Source of the DNA: an uncultured Bacilli bacterium
GTDB taxonomy: Bacteria > Bacillota_I > Bacilli_A > RF39 > UBA660
Direction of reading: 5' to 3'
Assembly: GCA_934130165.1 (NCBI GenBank)
Contig: CAKOXO010000004.1
Span: 61,937-125,936 of the forward strand
DNA: 64,000 nt
Shown: positions 49,481 to 58,347 of the stretch, piece by piece
Layout of the letters: every line of letters begins with the position of its first letter
How positions within the stretch are numbered: position 1 is the first letter of the stretch
Position numbers and translations under genes: made by a program
The notes under the pieces: generated by a model
Told to the model about the DNA's origin: nothing
The model's database searches: none
The model's input: the letters and a program-made list of their open reading frames with translations, nothing else

Positions 49481-50182
49481 TTATTGCATACTATAATTTA
49501 TATGCCTTAAGTATTCAAATAAAAATGGGCACTTATCTTCTAATGATAGTTCTGTATTATCAACCATATATAATATGATATCCCTTGCACATGTAGAATT
49601 GTTGATTTCTATTAATTTTATTTTTTCTTGTTCTATCTTTTTATTTTTAAATGTATGCATATTCCATAATTCCATTTTATCATCATTTATATCATTTCCA
49701 TATGTATATATATAACTTAACTGTTTCCTTGAAAATGGTTGATTTTTCACTTCATCAATATCACTATATGAAAAATCTACATCTTCAATCAAATCTAATT
49801 TCAAAAACACACTGTTTTTCAATATCTTATCTAATTTATTACATGCATATTTTATTTTTCTATCATTTTTAATCATATTTTCAAATATCAAGTTTACAAC
49901 AATTCTAGGAAAAATTTTATGTATCATATAAAAACATCCACATTTATAAATAAAATTATTTTTAGGTCTTAACACTAACCATTTAATCCATGAATCCATA
50001 AGAAGTAATGTATTATCAAAACCTTCAGTAAAAAACACTTTTTTATTTAGTTCTATATTTTTAGAATTTTGTCCAATTTTAGGTAATAAACCTACATTAA
50101 AAATATTTTTTATATTTTCTTTATCAGTATAATGTAAAAAAACCGTTTTTTTATCTAAATCTTCAACATTAATTAGTTTCAT
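49481..50182 (-). CDS. putative ADP-ribosyltransferase-like (ART/RNA 2'-phosphotransferase-like) protein
   Basis: This 233-residue protein has no signal peptide. The opening VFLHYTDKENIKNIFNVGLLP and later NKKVFFTEG follow the H-Y-T ... G-L-x-P ... V-Y/F-F-T pattern of the ART superfamily, where His starts the H-Y-[EQ] NAD site. A Tyr-rich part, LSYIYTYGND, lies at about 160, and a Glu for the third motif cannot be placed. Activity is therefore uncertain. AAGGAGTACTTTT precedes the ATG. It stands alone between two terminators, interrupting the division cluster between divIB and ftsA. It might be a defence, toxin-like or modification gene. Confidence 0.45.
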   Translation of the reverse strand: MKLINVEDLDKKTVFLHYTDKENIKNIFNVGLLPKIGQNSKNIELNKKVFFTEGFDNTLLLMDSWIKWLVLRPKNNFIYKCGCFYMIHKIFPRIVVNLIFENMIKNDRKIKYACNKLDKILKNSVFLKLDLIEDVDFSYSDIDEVKNQPFSRKQLSYIYTYGNDINDDKMELWNMHTFKNKKIEQEKIKLIEINNSTCARDIILYMVDNTELSLEDKCPFLFEYLRHINYSMQ

Positions 50183-50242
50183 AAAAGTACTCCTTTTTAT
50201 ACAAGACTATTATATCATCAAAAAATACATTTATTTTATAAC

Positions 50243-50264
50243 AAAAAAAGCCAATTAGCTTTTT
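50243..50264 (-). terminator. rho-independent terminator after divIB
   Basis: AAAGC and GCTTT with a six-base loop are followed by seven Ts on the minus strand. It ends the murG-murB-divIB operon. Confidence 0.8.
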
Positions 50265-50269
50265 ATTTT

Positions 50270-50959
50270 TTACTCCATAACCTTAAAGTGATTTCCACTA
50301 TCTAAATATAATATTCCTTTTCTTCCTTCTAATTGTTTTAATACATCATTATAATAATTAATCATTTTGAATTTTGTTAATGTTAGATAGACACTATTAC
50401 CATCATCCATATATAACAAGAACCTATCTTTATCATACTCATTTGGTAAATATGTAATTTCAGAAACTTTTCCAAGAATTGATTTATCTATTTTAGTCAT
50501 ATTCTTTTTAAATGTTGAATACTTGGTATTTGGTACATAATTCATTAATCTTGGAACTCTAAATAAAGTAATTTCATCTTCAATAGGAACTTCTTTTTTA
50601 TTTTCAAAAACAAGTTTTTTATCAGTTTCATATATAAATAAAGGTTGGTTTTCCTTAACTGTAATTGTTAGTGTATGATAAAATCCTTTGCTTACTTTTA
50701 CTTTTTCTATATATGGACTTTTTTCTAATTTATTTTTAATTTTTTTACTAGTTGTATAGTAAAAACTTGGATAATCTTCTAAATCAGCAAGATATAATAT
50801 ATAGTCGTCTTTTAGATACTTAGTATTTTTAATTGTTATATTTTTTATACTAGTATTCAAATATAAATCCACAGCAAAAACAATAACTCCTAATATTATT
50901 AGTATTAGAAGTAGTCTAAAAACTTTTAATTTCTTTTTCTTGACTATTTTTTTTGCCAT
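50270..50959 (-). CDS. divIB: cell division protein DivIB/FtsQ
   Basis: This 229-residue protein has a cytoplasmic basic start (KKIVKKKKLKVFR), one helix (about 17-34) and an outer POTRA domain (about 37-105, IKNITIKNTKYL to LTITVKENQPLFIYE). The beta domain that follows ends GNHFKVME. It works with FtsL and DivIC at the septum. The ATG at 50959 has GGGAG five bases upstream and lies two bases after the murB stop; the in-frame ATG at 50971 lies inside murB. In Bacillus the same order murG-murB-divIB is found. It looks complete though short. Confidence 0.85.
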   Translation of the reverse strand: MAKKIVKKKKLKVFRLLLILIILGVIVFAVDLYLNTSIKNITIKNTKYLKDDYILYLADLEDYPSFYYTTSKKIKNKLEKSPYIEKVKVSKGFYHTLTITVKENQPLFIYETDKKLVFENKKEVPIEDEITLFRVPRLMNYVPNTKYSTFKKNMTKIDKSILGKVSEITYLPNEYDKDRFLLYMDDGNSVYLTLTKFKMINYYNDVLKQLEGRKGILYLDSGNHFKVME

Positions 50960-50961
50960 AA

Positions 50962-51870
50962 TTACTCCCAATTAACAAATTCTTGTTCTACTTTTAAATC
51001 AACATTGTAATTTTTTTTAACTTCTTCTTTTGCATAATCTATTAAATACTTTATATCTTCACTTTTTGCTTTACCTGTTTTATTTATAATAAAGTTGGCA
51101 TGCTTATCACTAATCATTGCACCACCTTTTTTCATCCCCTTTAAGCCTAACTTTTCAATCAACTCACCAGCATACATATTGGGTGGATTTCTAAATACAC
51201 TACCAGCACTTGGATAATTTAATGGTTGTGAAGAAAGTCTTCTTTTTAGTCTTTGCTTCATTAAATCCTCTATAGCACTTCTTGTACCATTATCCAATTT
51301 TATATTAGCTTCTAGACAAATAAATGATGGATGAGTTTTAAAAAATGATGTCCTGTAATGAAAATTAAGTTCTTTATTTTCTAATTCTATTATTCTATAA
51401 TCCGGCGTTAAAACTCTAACACTTTTTACAATATATCCCATATCACTTTTATACGCTCCAGCATTCATAAAAACAGCTCCACCAACAGTTCCAGGAATTC
51501 CTGATGCAAATTCTAACCCAGTTAATGAATTTTTAGCAGCAAGTCTTGATAATTTCATTAGTGAGTACCCTGCTTCAACTTTAATTCTATTATCTACTAT
51601 TTCAATACTATCAAATTCAGATAATTTTATAAGAACTCCTTCAAACAATTTATCACTAAACAATAAATTTGAACCATTTCCTAATATTTTGTATTTGATA
51701 TTATTTTTTCTAATTATTTTAAGTAAGCAAATTAATTTTTCTACGTTTTTAGGATATACAATTAAGCTAGCCATTCCTCCAGCCTTATATGTGGTGTATT
51801 TATCTAATGAAATATTTTCTTCTAATTTACCTATATTTTCTTTTTTTATTTGTTCTATTATATTATTCAT
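50962..51870 (-). CDS. murB: UDP-N-acetylenolpyruvoylglucosamine reductase
   Basis: This 302-residue enzyme reduces UDP-GlcNAc-enolpyruvate to UDP-MurNAc with FAD and NADPH. FAD-binding residues are in ILGNGSNLLFSDKLFEGV, SGIPGTVGGAVFMNAGAY and YPSAGSVFRNPP (catalytic Ser). KHANFIINKTGKA completes the C-terminal domain. The size and insert pattern fit type II MurB. Start and the murG stop overlap by one base (TAATG). It is the middle gene of the operon. Complete. Confidence 0.96.
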   Translation of the reverse strand: MNNIIEQIKKENIGKLEENISLDKYTTYKAGGMASLIVYPKNVEKLICLLKIIRKNNIKYKILGNGSNLLFSDKLFEGVLIKLSEFDSIEIVDNRIKVEAGYSLMKLSRLAAKNSLTGLEFASGIPGTVGGAVFMNAGAYKSDMGYIVKSVRVLTPDYRIIELENKELNFHYRTSFFKTHPSFICLEANIKLDNGTRSAIEDLMKQRLKRRLSSQPLNYPSAGSVFRNPPNMYAGELIEKLGLKGMKKGGAMISDKHANFIINKTGKAKSEDIKYLIDYAKEEVKKNYNVDLKVEQEFVNWE

Positions 51871-52955
51871 TATGCTTCTTCCTTAATAACTTTTTTTACT
51901 TCTTCATAGAATTTGGTTGCTGAAGATGGCATTCCTAGTTTTAGAGAATTTTTTTTCATTTCGTTATAAAGAGTTTTATTATTTAAAATATCATCTACTA
52001 ATGGAACTATAACTTCAGGGCAAAAATCTTTCTCACTTACTAATTTAGACGCTTTATAATCTTCTAGTTCCTTGGCATTTAAATATTGATGATTATTAGT
52101 AACATAAGGAGATGGTACTAATATAGATGGAAGTCCTATAGCAGTAATTTCTGCAATAGTAGATGCCCCTGCTCTGGAAATAATTAAATCTGTTTTCTTT
52201 AAGAGATTTATCATATTTTCCAAAAATGGAACTATTTTTACATTCTTACTTAAATTAATTTTTTTAAATTCATCATAATATGATTTACCTGTTACTATAA
52301 GAACTTGATAATCTTTATCTTTAAAATGTGGTATTAATTTCTTAATTTTTTTAGTCATAGTTGTTGATCCTAATGATCCCATTACAATCAAAACTAGTTT
52401 TTTATCTTCATCAAGTCCAAAATCTTTTTTTAGAGCTGGTTTTATATTAATAACTTCCTCACTTCTAGGATTCCCAGTATAGACCGTTTTTTCTTTATCA
52501 AAGTATGAAACAGTATTTGGAAGAGATACACAAACTTTATCTGCATATTTTGATATCAATTTATTTGATACTCCTGGAACAGAGTTTTGTTCATGAATTA
52601 TAGTTTTAATTTTAAGTTTATGTGCCGCTATAAGTACTGGTGCAGTTATATATCCACCAACGCCAATTACAACATCTGGTCTAAATTCCTTGATTACTTT
52701 TTTGGCCTTTTTTATGGCCTTTTTATATTTTATGAAAACACTAATATTTTTAAATATCTTTTTTCTATTTATTCCTTCCATTTCAATACCAACATACTTA
52801 ATACCAAGTTTGGGAACAATATCTTTCTCCATTCTATCAGTGGTACCTATGTATAATATGTCACAATCTTTTTCTTGTTTTACTATCTTATTAATAATAG
52901 CTAAAGCTGGATAGATATGACCTCCTGTACCACCAGCTGATATAACAACTTTCAT
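51870..52955 (-). CDS. murG: UDP-N-acetylglucosamine transferase MurG
   Basis: This 361-residue GT-B enzyme adds GlcNAc to lipid I to form lipid II. SAGGTGGHIYPALAI (N-terminal G loop), VIGVGGYITAPVLIAA, HEQNSVPGVSN and ISRAGASTIAEITAIG (donor site) are all present. AAGGAAGTGATTAT precedes the ATG. It is the first gene of the murG-murB-divIB operon. SpoVE-type SEDS protein, usually next to murG, is here at 62 kb. The sequence looks complete. Confidence 0.96.
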   Translation of the reverse strand: MKVVISAGGTGGHIYPALAIINKIVKQEKDCDILYIGTTDRMEKDIVPKLGIKYVGIEMEGINRKKIFKNISVFIKYKKAIKKAKKVIKEFRPDVVIGVGGYITAPVLIAAHKLKIKTIIHEQNSVPGVSNKLISKYADKVCVSLPNTVSYFDKEKTVYTGNPRSEEVINIKPALKKDFGLDEDKKLVLIVMGSLGSTTMTKKIKKLIPHFKDKDYQVLIVTGKSYYDEFKKINLSKNVKIVPFLENMINLLKKTDLIISRAGASTIAEITAIGLPSILVPSPYVTNNHQYLNAKELEDYKASKLVSEKDFCPEVIVPLVDDILNNKTLYNEMKKNSLKLGMPSSATKFYEEVKKVIKEEA

Positions 52956-53002
52956 ATAATCACTTCCTTAATAGTTACACTATATACTATGTTAAATTAT
53001 GT

Positions 53003-53029
53003 AAAAAAAGAAGACTCTAGTTGAATCTT
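53003..53029 (-). terminator. rho-independent terminator after the TasA-like gene at 53 kb
   Basis: AAGATTC and GAGTCTT pair (one G-T) across a five-base loop, then CTTTTTTT follows on the minus strand. The stop codon is next to the stem. Confidence 0.7.
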
Positions 53030-53609
53030 AATCTGTTAAAGCTTGATCACTTTGAATAGCATCAACTCTTATTTTACCATGAAAATGTAATCCCATAGAT
53101 TCTTCTGTTGTATCCTTACTTAACCATAACCTTAATGAATATTCCTTTTCTTCACCCGCTTTAATAGTTCCTGATGTTAAGACTCCATTTTTAGCACTTA
53201 AATTATCTATAACAGGGGTTGTGTTATCTTCAATAAAAGAATATCTAATTTTATCCCAAGAAAGTTTTTTTGTTAGACAATTGTCACTTTTATAATATTC
53301 ATCATCATCAAACATCAATATTCTAAATTTAGCATCTGCAGTACCAGTATTTTGCAAAGAAAATGTGTAAGGTTCCATCTGTTGACCATTACTATCACTA
53401 GTTGGAATAGTATTTTCTAGTGATATAGCCGAGCTTTTTTCATCCAACTTCAATAATAAAGTTCCTGTTTTAATATAATTATCTTTCTTTCCATGATAAA
53501 CTCTACTCCACAATGCATAACTAACAGTAGTTAGACAAATAATAATACTCAATATTAAGACAATAAGCCCTAACTTATGTTCATTTTTTTTATTATCAAC
53601 TCGTACCAT
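53028..53609 (-). CDS. TasA-like surface protein with SipW-type leader
   Basis: This 193-residue protein has an N-terminal helix (about 15-30) followed by VSYALWSRVYHGKKDNYIKTGTLLLKL, the same plan as the protein at 21.2 kb. The mature part has one Cys (KSDNCLTKKL), and shares with the next gene upstream SDNCL, IKAGEEKEYSLRLWL and LHFHGKI. It is expected on the surface and beta-rich. A sigma-A promoter lies 26 bases upstream, and AAGGATGTG precedes the ATG. It may form fibres or a matrix coat together with its paralogues. It is separate from the gene upstream, which has no visible terminator. Confidence 0.65.
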   Translation of the reverse strand: MVRVDNKKNEHKLGLIVLILSIIICLTTVSYALWSRVYHGKKDNYIKTGTLLLKLDEKSSAISLENTIPTSDSNGQQMEPYTFSLQNTGTADAKFRILMFDDDEYYKSDNCLTKKLSWDKIRYSFIEDNTTPVIDNLSAKNGVLTSGTIKAGEEKEYSLRLWLSKDTTEESMGLHFHGKIRVDAIQSDQALTD

Positions 53610-53634
53610 AAAAACACATCCTTATTATTAATAA

Positions 53635-53663
53635 ATTATACCTAAATTCATTATATTTGTAAA
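53635..53663 (-). promoter_or_regulatory. candidate sigma-A promoter of the TasA-like gene at 53 kb
   Basis: On the minus strand TTTACA (53658-53663) and TATAAT (53635-53640) are separated by 17 bases, close to consensus. Confidence 0.6.
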
Positions 53664-53669
53664 TATAAA

Positions 53670-54248
53670 TTATTTAACTATTGCAGCTATTTCAACACCC
53701 TCATCAACTATATCGATAGTTGAATGATAATGTAATTTAGCACCTGTTGGAATAGCATTATTATTTACAGTCCAAAATCTCATAGTATATTCTTCACTTT
53801 TATTAGCTTTAATTATTCTACTAAGAATATGTCCATTTACTAAATCGCTTACTGTATATATATTGTTTTTTTCACCATTTTTGTGAATTGAAAATCTAAC
53901 AATATTAGTAGGAATTTGACTTTCTAAACAATTATCTTTTTTGATAAGATCATCATTTTGTTTTAAATTAATTGAATATTTAATACTACTATTAGTATTA
54001 TTTTTAATAGTGAATTTATAAGCTTTAGAAGATAGGCCAACTGAATCAGTAACAGGAGTTACTTTTACAATATTGACATTAGCACCACTTTCTTCATGAA
54101 AGGTAACATCTAAAGTATCTGTATTATAATCAACGTTATTGCTACTATTAAATTTGTTATATATATATTTAGTTGTGAGTATTGCAAATAAGAAAATAAA
54201 AATAATTATTAAGATTTCCTTTTTCCTATACTTTAATGCATACATCAT
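53670..54248 (-). CDS. TasA-like protein, divergent copy lacking the SYAxW leader motif
   Basis: This 192-residue protein has an N-terminal helix (about 11-28) followed by NYNTDTLDVTF, so it begins like the TasA-type neighbours but lacks the SYAxW stretch. The outside domain shares with the 53.0 kb gene KKDNCLESQI (compare KSDNCLTKKL), FSIHKNGEKNN, IIKANKSEEYTMRFW and LHYHSTIDI. They are paralogues in tandem. It could be a minor partner or anchor of the fibre. GAGGTGTTAAT precedes two adjacent ATGs. Function is inferred only from kinship. Confidence 0.55.
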   Translation of the reverse strand: MMYALKYRKKEILIIIFIFLFAILTTKYIYNKFNSSNNVDYNTDTLDVTFHEESGANVNIVKVTPVTDSVGLSSKAYKFTIKNNTNSSIKYSINLKQNDDLIKKDNCLESQIPTNIVRFSIHKNGEKNNIYTVSDLVNGHILSRIIKANKSEEYTMRFWTVNNNAIPTGAKLHYHSTIDIVDEGVEIAAIVK

Positions 54249-54312
54249 ATTAACACCTCATTTTTTAAATCCACTATCAGTATAGCATAAAAATTATAAA
54301 ATGACCATCAAT

Positions 54313-55893
54313 TTAATTCATATATATTTGAGCAATTTTTTCTGCTACCTTTACTCCATCTATTGCCGACGTAGTAATTCCGCCAGAGTAACCAGAACCT
54401 TCTCCGCAAGGGTATATTCCATAAATATTAGACATAAATTTTTCATTCCTATTAATTCTAACCGGGGATGATGTTCTACTTTCTACAGCTGATATAATTG
54501 CATCATCTAAATTAAAATTTTTTATTTTTTTTGAAAAATACTCTATTCCTTCTACTAAAGCTTGATTTATATAATTTGGAAAGATATCATTTATATTTGT
54601 AAAGTTGTAGTCTCCCTTAAAAACCGGTTTTACACTACCAAATTGTTTTGTATTTCTATTATTTTTATAATCTATATATAATTGGGTTGGTATTTTTCCA
54701 TTTCCTAATTCATACGCTAAACTTTCAAGCTTTTCTTGGAACTTTATACCATCCAAAGGTCCGGTTCCATAATCTTTTTCTGATACTGTAACTACTATTG
54801 CACTATTTGCATTTATACTATCTCTTTTATAGTTACTCATACCATTTATAACAGTTTCTCCTAAATCTGAAGATGAGTTAACTACATAACCACCAGGGCA
54901 CATGCAAAATGAATATACTCCTCTTTTAGACTTTGTGTTATATACCAATTTATAACTCGCATTAGGTAAGTTTTTATTTTTACCATATTGAGCTTCATTA
55001 ATTAACTTCTGTGGGTGTTGGATTCTAATACCTACTGCAAAAGGTTTTGAGGTTATATCAATATTGTTAGAAAGCAACATCTTAAATGTATCTCTAGCAC
55101 TATGTCCAATTGCTAAAACTAGACTATCACAGTTAAGAATTTCCTTATTATTAAGTTCTATTCCTGTTATTTTTGAATCTTTAATTATTAAATTTGTTAG
55201 GCAGGTACCATACTTAAAAACTCCACCCATTTCAATTATTTTATTTCTAATATTTATAATTACGCCTCTTAATAAATCGGTTCCAATATGAGGCTTATTT
55301 TCATATAAAATTTCTTGTGGAGCACCATTTTCTACAAAGATTTCAAATACTTTCTTACCCCTATTATATTTATCTTTTGTTAAAGTGTTTAATTTACCAT
55401 CAGAAAAAGTTCCAGCCCCACCTTCTCCAAATTGAACATTTGAATTTTTATTTAAAATATTATCTTTAAAAAATTTCTCAACGGTATCTACTCGGTCTTC
55501 AATTTTTTCTCCTCGTTCTATAATTATTGGATTATAACCATTTTCTGCTAAAAGATATGCGCAAAAAAGTCCCGCTGGACCACTTCCTACAATTACTGGT
55601 TTATGTTTCATTTTTAAAGTACCCGTTATTAAGAATTTATATGACTCTTCAGGTGTTTTTAAAATATCTTTTGATTTATTCTTTCTTAATATATCATTTT
55701 CATTTTCTACCAAAACATCAAATTCATAAACATAAAAAATATTCTTCTTATCTCTAGCATCAATTGATTTTTTAGTAATGTTATAGTTTTTTACTTTTTT
55801 TATTGAAACATTTAATTTAGTAGCAATCTTTAAAATTATAGTTTGTTCATTATTATCAGTTATTGGTACTTTTACTTGTCTTACTCTAATCAT
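54313..55893 (-). CDS. FAD-dependent dehydrogenase-like protein (COG2509 type)
   Basis: This 526-residue flavoprotein has an N-terminal alpha/beta part (about 1-85), then the FAD-binding GSGPAGLFCAYLLAENGYNP, and GAGTFSDGKLNT, a region typical of COG2509 proteins. AIGHSARDTF and SGGITTSAIDGVKVAEKI in the C-terminal part complete the FAD fold. A CPGG element (CMCPGGYV) may be redox-relevant. Members are widely conserved but uncharacterised. The ATG at 55893 overlaps the stop of the other flavoprotein gene by eight bases and has AGGAGG upstream, so the two are cotranscribed. Confidence 0.85.
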   Translation of the reverse strand: MIRVRQVKVPITDNNEQTIILKIATKLNVSIKKVKNYNITKKSIDARDKKNIFYVYEFDVLVENENDILRKNKSKDILKTPEESYKFLITGTLKMKHKPVIVGSGPAGLFCAYLLAENGYNPIIIERGEKIEDRVDTVEKFFKDNILNKNSNVQFGEGGAGTFSDGKLNTLTKDKYNRGKKVFEIFVENGAPQEILYENKPHIGTDLLRGVIINIRNKIIEMGGVFKYGTCLTNLIIKDSKITGIELNNKEILNCDSLVLAIGHSARDTFKMLLSNNIDITSKPFAVGIRIQHPQKLINEAQYGKNKNLPNASYKLVYNTKSKRGVYSFCMCPGGYVVNSSSDLGETVINGMSNYKRDSINANSAIVVTVSEKDYGTGPLDGIKFQEKLESLAYELGNGKIPTQLYIDYKNNRNTKQFGSVKPVFKGDYNFTNINDIFPNYINQALVEGIEYFSKKIKNFNLDDAIISAVESRTSSPVRINRNEKFMSNIYGIYPCGEGSGYSGGITTSAIDGVKVAEKIAQIYMN

Positions 55894-57109
55894 TTGCTGC
55901 ACAACCTCCTGCTAATATTCCTGTTATCCAAGAAAATGTTAAATTATAACCACCACACAAACCATCAACATCTAATAATTCACCAGTAATATATAAATTA
56001 CTAACTTTTAATGATTCCATAGTTTTAGTATCTATTTCAGTTAGAGGAACTCCACCACTACACACTTGGGCCTTAGCAAATGAGTTTGTACCAGTTATAT
56101 CCAAACTAAATTTCTTTAAATTATGATATAGTCTTTCTATTTCCTCCTCTGTTAAATCAGTCCACTTTTTACTTTTTAAAATTTTACTTTTTATTAATAT
56201 GGCATCTACTAATTTATAGTTTAAAATACCTTGCAATAACTCATCTAAATTTCTACTATTAAGCTTACTATCTCTTTTAGAAAAATAGGTTGTAAACTCT
56301 TCTTTTCCATCCACATTAATAAATGGAATAAAATCTATTTTAACCTGTTCTTTTTTATTATTTAATAAACCTCTTGATACTTTACCACTAATATTAAATG
56401 TACAAATGCCACTAATACCATAATCAGTTAACTGAATTTGCCCCTTTTCTTCCTGATACAAGTTATTATCCTCATATAAATATAATCTAACATCACTTCT
56501 AACTCCATTCCAAAGTTTTAAGAATTTTCCTTCTGATTTTAGTTGAACTAACGATGGTACTATAGGAACAATACTATGACCAAACTTTTGTAAGATTTTA
56601 TAGCCTACGTTATCTTTTGTTTTAAAAGATGCATAAGAGCCTGTTGATATTATTACCTTATCAGCAGTTAAATTATAATCATTACCCTTAATTATAAATT
56701 TATCCTTTAATTTTTCTACATCCGTTACAGAAAAATTATTCTTTATTTCTACCCCTAATACTTGAGCTTGTAATAAAAGAGAATTTTTTACACTTACTGC
56801 TTGATTTGTTGTGGGATAGTAATACCCATCTTTTATCTTTGGAATTATGCCAACTTCATCAAAAAACATAGTTACTTTTTTTAAGTTATTACTATTAATT
56901 ACATTGGGCAATAATTCTTTATTAGTTGAATTATAGTTTTCTAAATTCTGATTATCATTATAATAATTACATCTACCATTACCAGTTGCTAATATTTTTT
57001 TACCACAAATATCATTTTTTTCTAAAATTGTAACTTTATTGTCGCTTCTTTTCGCTTTAATTGCTGCTGCTAGACCAGATGCACCTCCACCTATTACTAC
57101 AATATGCAT
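55886..57109 (-). CDS. HI0933/BaiN-family flavoprotein
   Basis: This 407-residue protein starts MHIVVIGGGASGLAAAIKAK (FAD binding) and continues LEKNDICGKKILATGNGRCNY, a motif diagnostic of HI0933/BaiN-like flavoproteins. The C-terminus GLCGGYNLTFSWITGILAGG is also typical. Related BaiN was assigned to bile-acid reduction in a gut Clostridium, but family members are widespread and this is not evidence for that activity here. AGAGGTGACTAAGGTT precedes ATG 57109; the GTG at 57121 is part of it. It overlaps the COG2509 gene that follows. Confidence 0.85.
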   Translation of the reverse strand: MHIVVIGGGASGLAAAIKAKRSDNKVTILEKNDICGKKILATGNGRCNYYNDNQNLENYNSTNKELLPNVINSNNLKKVTMFFDEVGIIPKIKDGYYYPTTNQAVSVKNSLLLQAQVLGVEIKNNFSVTDVEKLKDKFIIKGNDYNLTADKVIISTGSYASFKTKDNVGYKILQKFGHSIVPIVPSLVQLKSEGKFLKLWNGVRSDVRLYLYEDNNLYQEEKGQIQLTDYGISGICTFNISGKVSRGLLNNKKEQVKIDFIPFINVDGKEEFTTYFSKRDSKLNSRNLDELLQGILNYKLVDAILIKSKILKSKKWTDLTEEEIERLYHNLKKFSLDITGTNSFAKAQVCSGGVPLTEIDTKTMESLKVSNLYITGELLDVDGLCGGYNLTFSWITGILAGGCAAND

Positions 57110-57143
57110 AACCTTAGTCACCTCTATTTTAGATTATATCACA

Positions 57144-58265
57144 CTATTTTTTTATTATCTTGTGATATTTAGTATAAATTTTATTATATGCCTTATCATT
57201 TATTTCTACATACTCTCTAGAAATACTATTATCTTGCCAATTACACCAATCATTATAATGTCCTGCAAAATCACGTCTATCAAATTTATTATTTAAATGC
57301 GCTTTTATTTCATCTATTTCTAAAAAGAAACTAGCAACATTAACATAAGGATCATTTAGGATAAGAGATTTGGCCTCATCAAAATCAACTTTATATTTTT
57401 CAGAAAAACTCTTAACGGAACTTTTTGTATTTTGCTGCGTTAATCCTAAATCATAATTACCTGGTGCATTATATGATTTTTCACCATTAGAATTAAATTT
57501 ACCCCTAGTTTCTGTATAAACAATAGAGAAAATAAAATCAACTGGAACTTCATGAATAATTGATTGTTCATACATAAATCTTTGTAGTGGTGCTGATAAT
57601 TTGCAATCTTTATAAATTTTATCATCATCTGTTAAATTAAGACCTTTTAATTGTTTTTTCCTTTCTAAAACATCTTCAAGGTTTTTACATTTTTTAAAAC
57701 TTGATAAAATTTGTTTTTTATTACTTTTTGCATGATTTTTTTTCTGTTTCATACTTTCACTTTTATTGATACTTATTTTTAAAGTTTCTTTATTAATAGT
57801 TAGTTTTTTTGAATCTAGTTTCAAAAATTCTTCAGGAGCAAACTTTAATTTCTTAACTACATTAACAGGTTTAGAGGTATTACTAGAGCTTTTATCATTA
57901 GGAGAAATATTTATAGCTGTTAAAATACTTGTTGCTGTAATTACACCTATTAATGCTTTCTTTTTGAATCTCATTTTTCTAGGTTTATTATTTTCTTTCA
58001 TATTTTTTTCTATATCAGGAATTAATTCAGTTAAATCCTGCTTTTTTTCTATATCACTATTAATTTGATTAAGTACTATTCTTGATAATTCAGCACTTAA
58101 AATTTCTTTATCTATATTTTTTAAATCTTCTGTAAAAATTGGAATATGCTCTTTATTTATGATTTTTTTCATCATAGAAATTGTTTCTTGATAACTATGA
58201 TAACGTCTGTATGATTTTAGATAATCCATAATTAAAAATTCATAATCTAGTATTTTGTCTTTCAT
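57144..58265 (-). CDS. membrane-anchored lysozyme-like (SLT) protein with cytoplasmic N-terminal domain
   Basis: This 373-residue protein has a soluble helical first part (1-95), a membrane segment (about 104-122, KKALIGVITATSILTAINI) and an outer C-terminal domain. APLQRFMYEQSIIHEVPVDF and IFSIVYTETRGKFNSNG give the helix and catalytic Glu of SLT transglycosylases, followed by YDLGLTQQN and YVNVASFFLEI. The N-terminus inside the cell is unusual; most SLT enzymes are directly secreted. It may sense an internal signal, such as a regulatory protein, and act on the wall. AAGGGGGAATATTA precedes the ATG. It is a single gene. Confidence 0.65.
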   Translation of the reverse strand: MKDKILDYEFLIMDYLKSYRRYHSYQETISMMKKIINKEHIPIFTEDLKNIDKEILSAELSRIVLNQINSDIEKKQDLTELIPDIEKNMKENNKPRKMRFKKKALIGVITATSILTAINISPNDKSSSNTSKPVNVVKKLKFAPEEFLKLDSKKLTINKETLKISINKSESMKQKKNHAKSNKKQILSSFKKCKNLEDVLERKKQLKGLNLTDDDKIYKDCKLSAPLQRFMYEQSIIHEVPVDFIFSIVYTETRGKFNSNGEKSYNAPGNYDLGLTQQNTKSSVKSFSEKYKVDFDEAKSLILNDPYVNVASFFLEIDEIKAHLNNKFDRRDFAGHYNDWCNWQDNSISREYVEINDKAYNKIYTKYHKIIKK

Positions 58266-58322
58266 TAATATTCCCCCTTACATAAGCTAAGATTATACCA
58301 CAAATAGAGCCTTAAATCAACT

Positions 58323-58346
58323 AAAAAAGTACTTTAACAAGTACTT
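58323..58346 (-). terminator. rho-independent terminator after femX
   Basis: The palindromic AAGTACTT occurs twice with four bases between and is followed on the minus strand by TTTTAG. It begins two bases from the femX stop codon. Confidence 0.7.
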
Positions 58347-58347
58347 C

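Noticed and set aside
54249..54312. Promoter with TATACT before the divergent TasA-like copy
   Set aside because: A TGC-extended -10 exists, but the only -35-like TTGATG is 21 bases away and there is no homopolymer, so I did not list it.
57446..57628. Sixty-codon minus-strand frame inside the SLT-like gene
   Set aside because: It is out of frame within a conserved catalytic domain and lacks a start signal.
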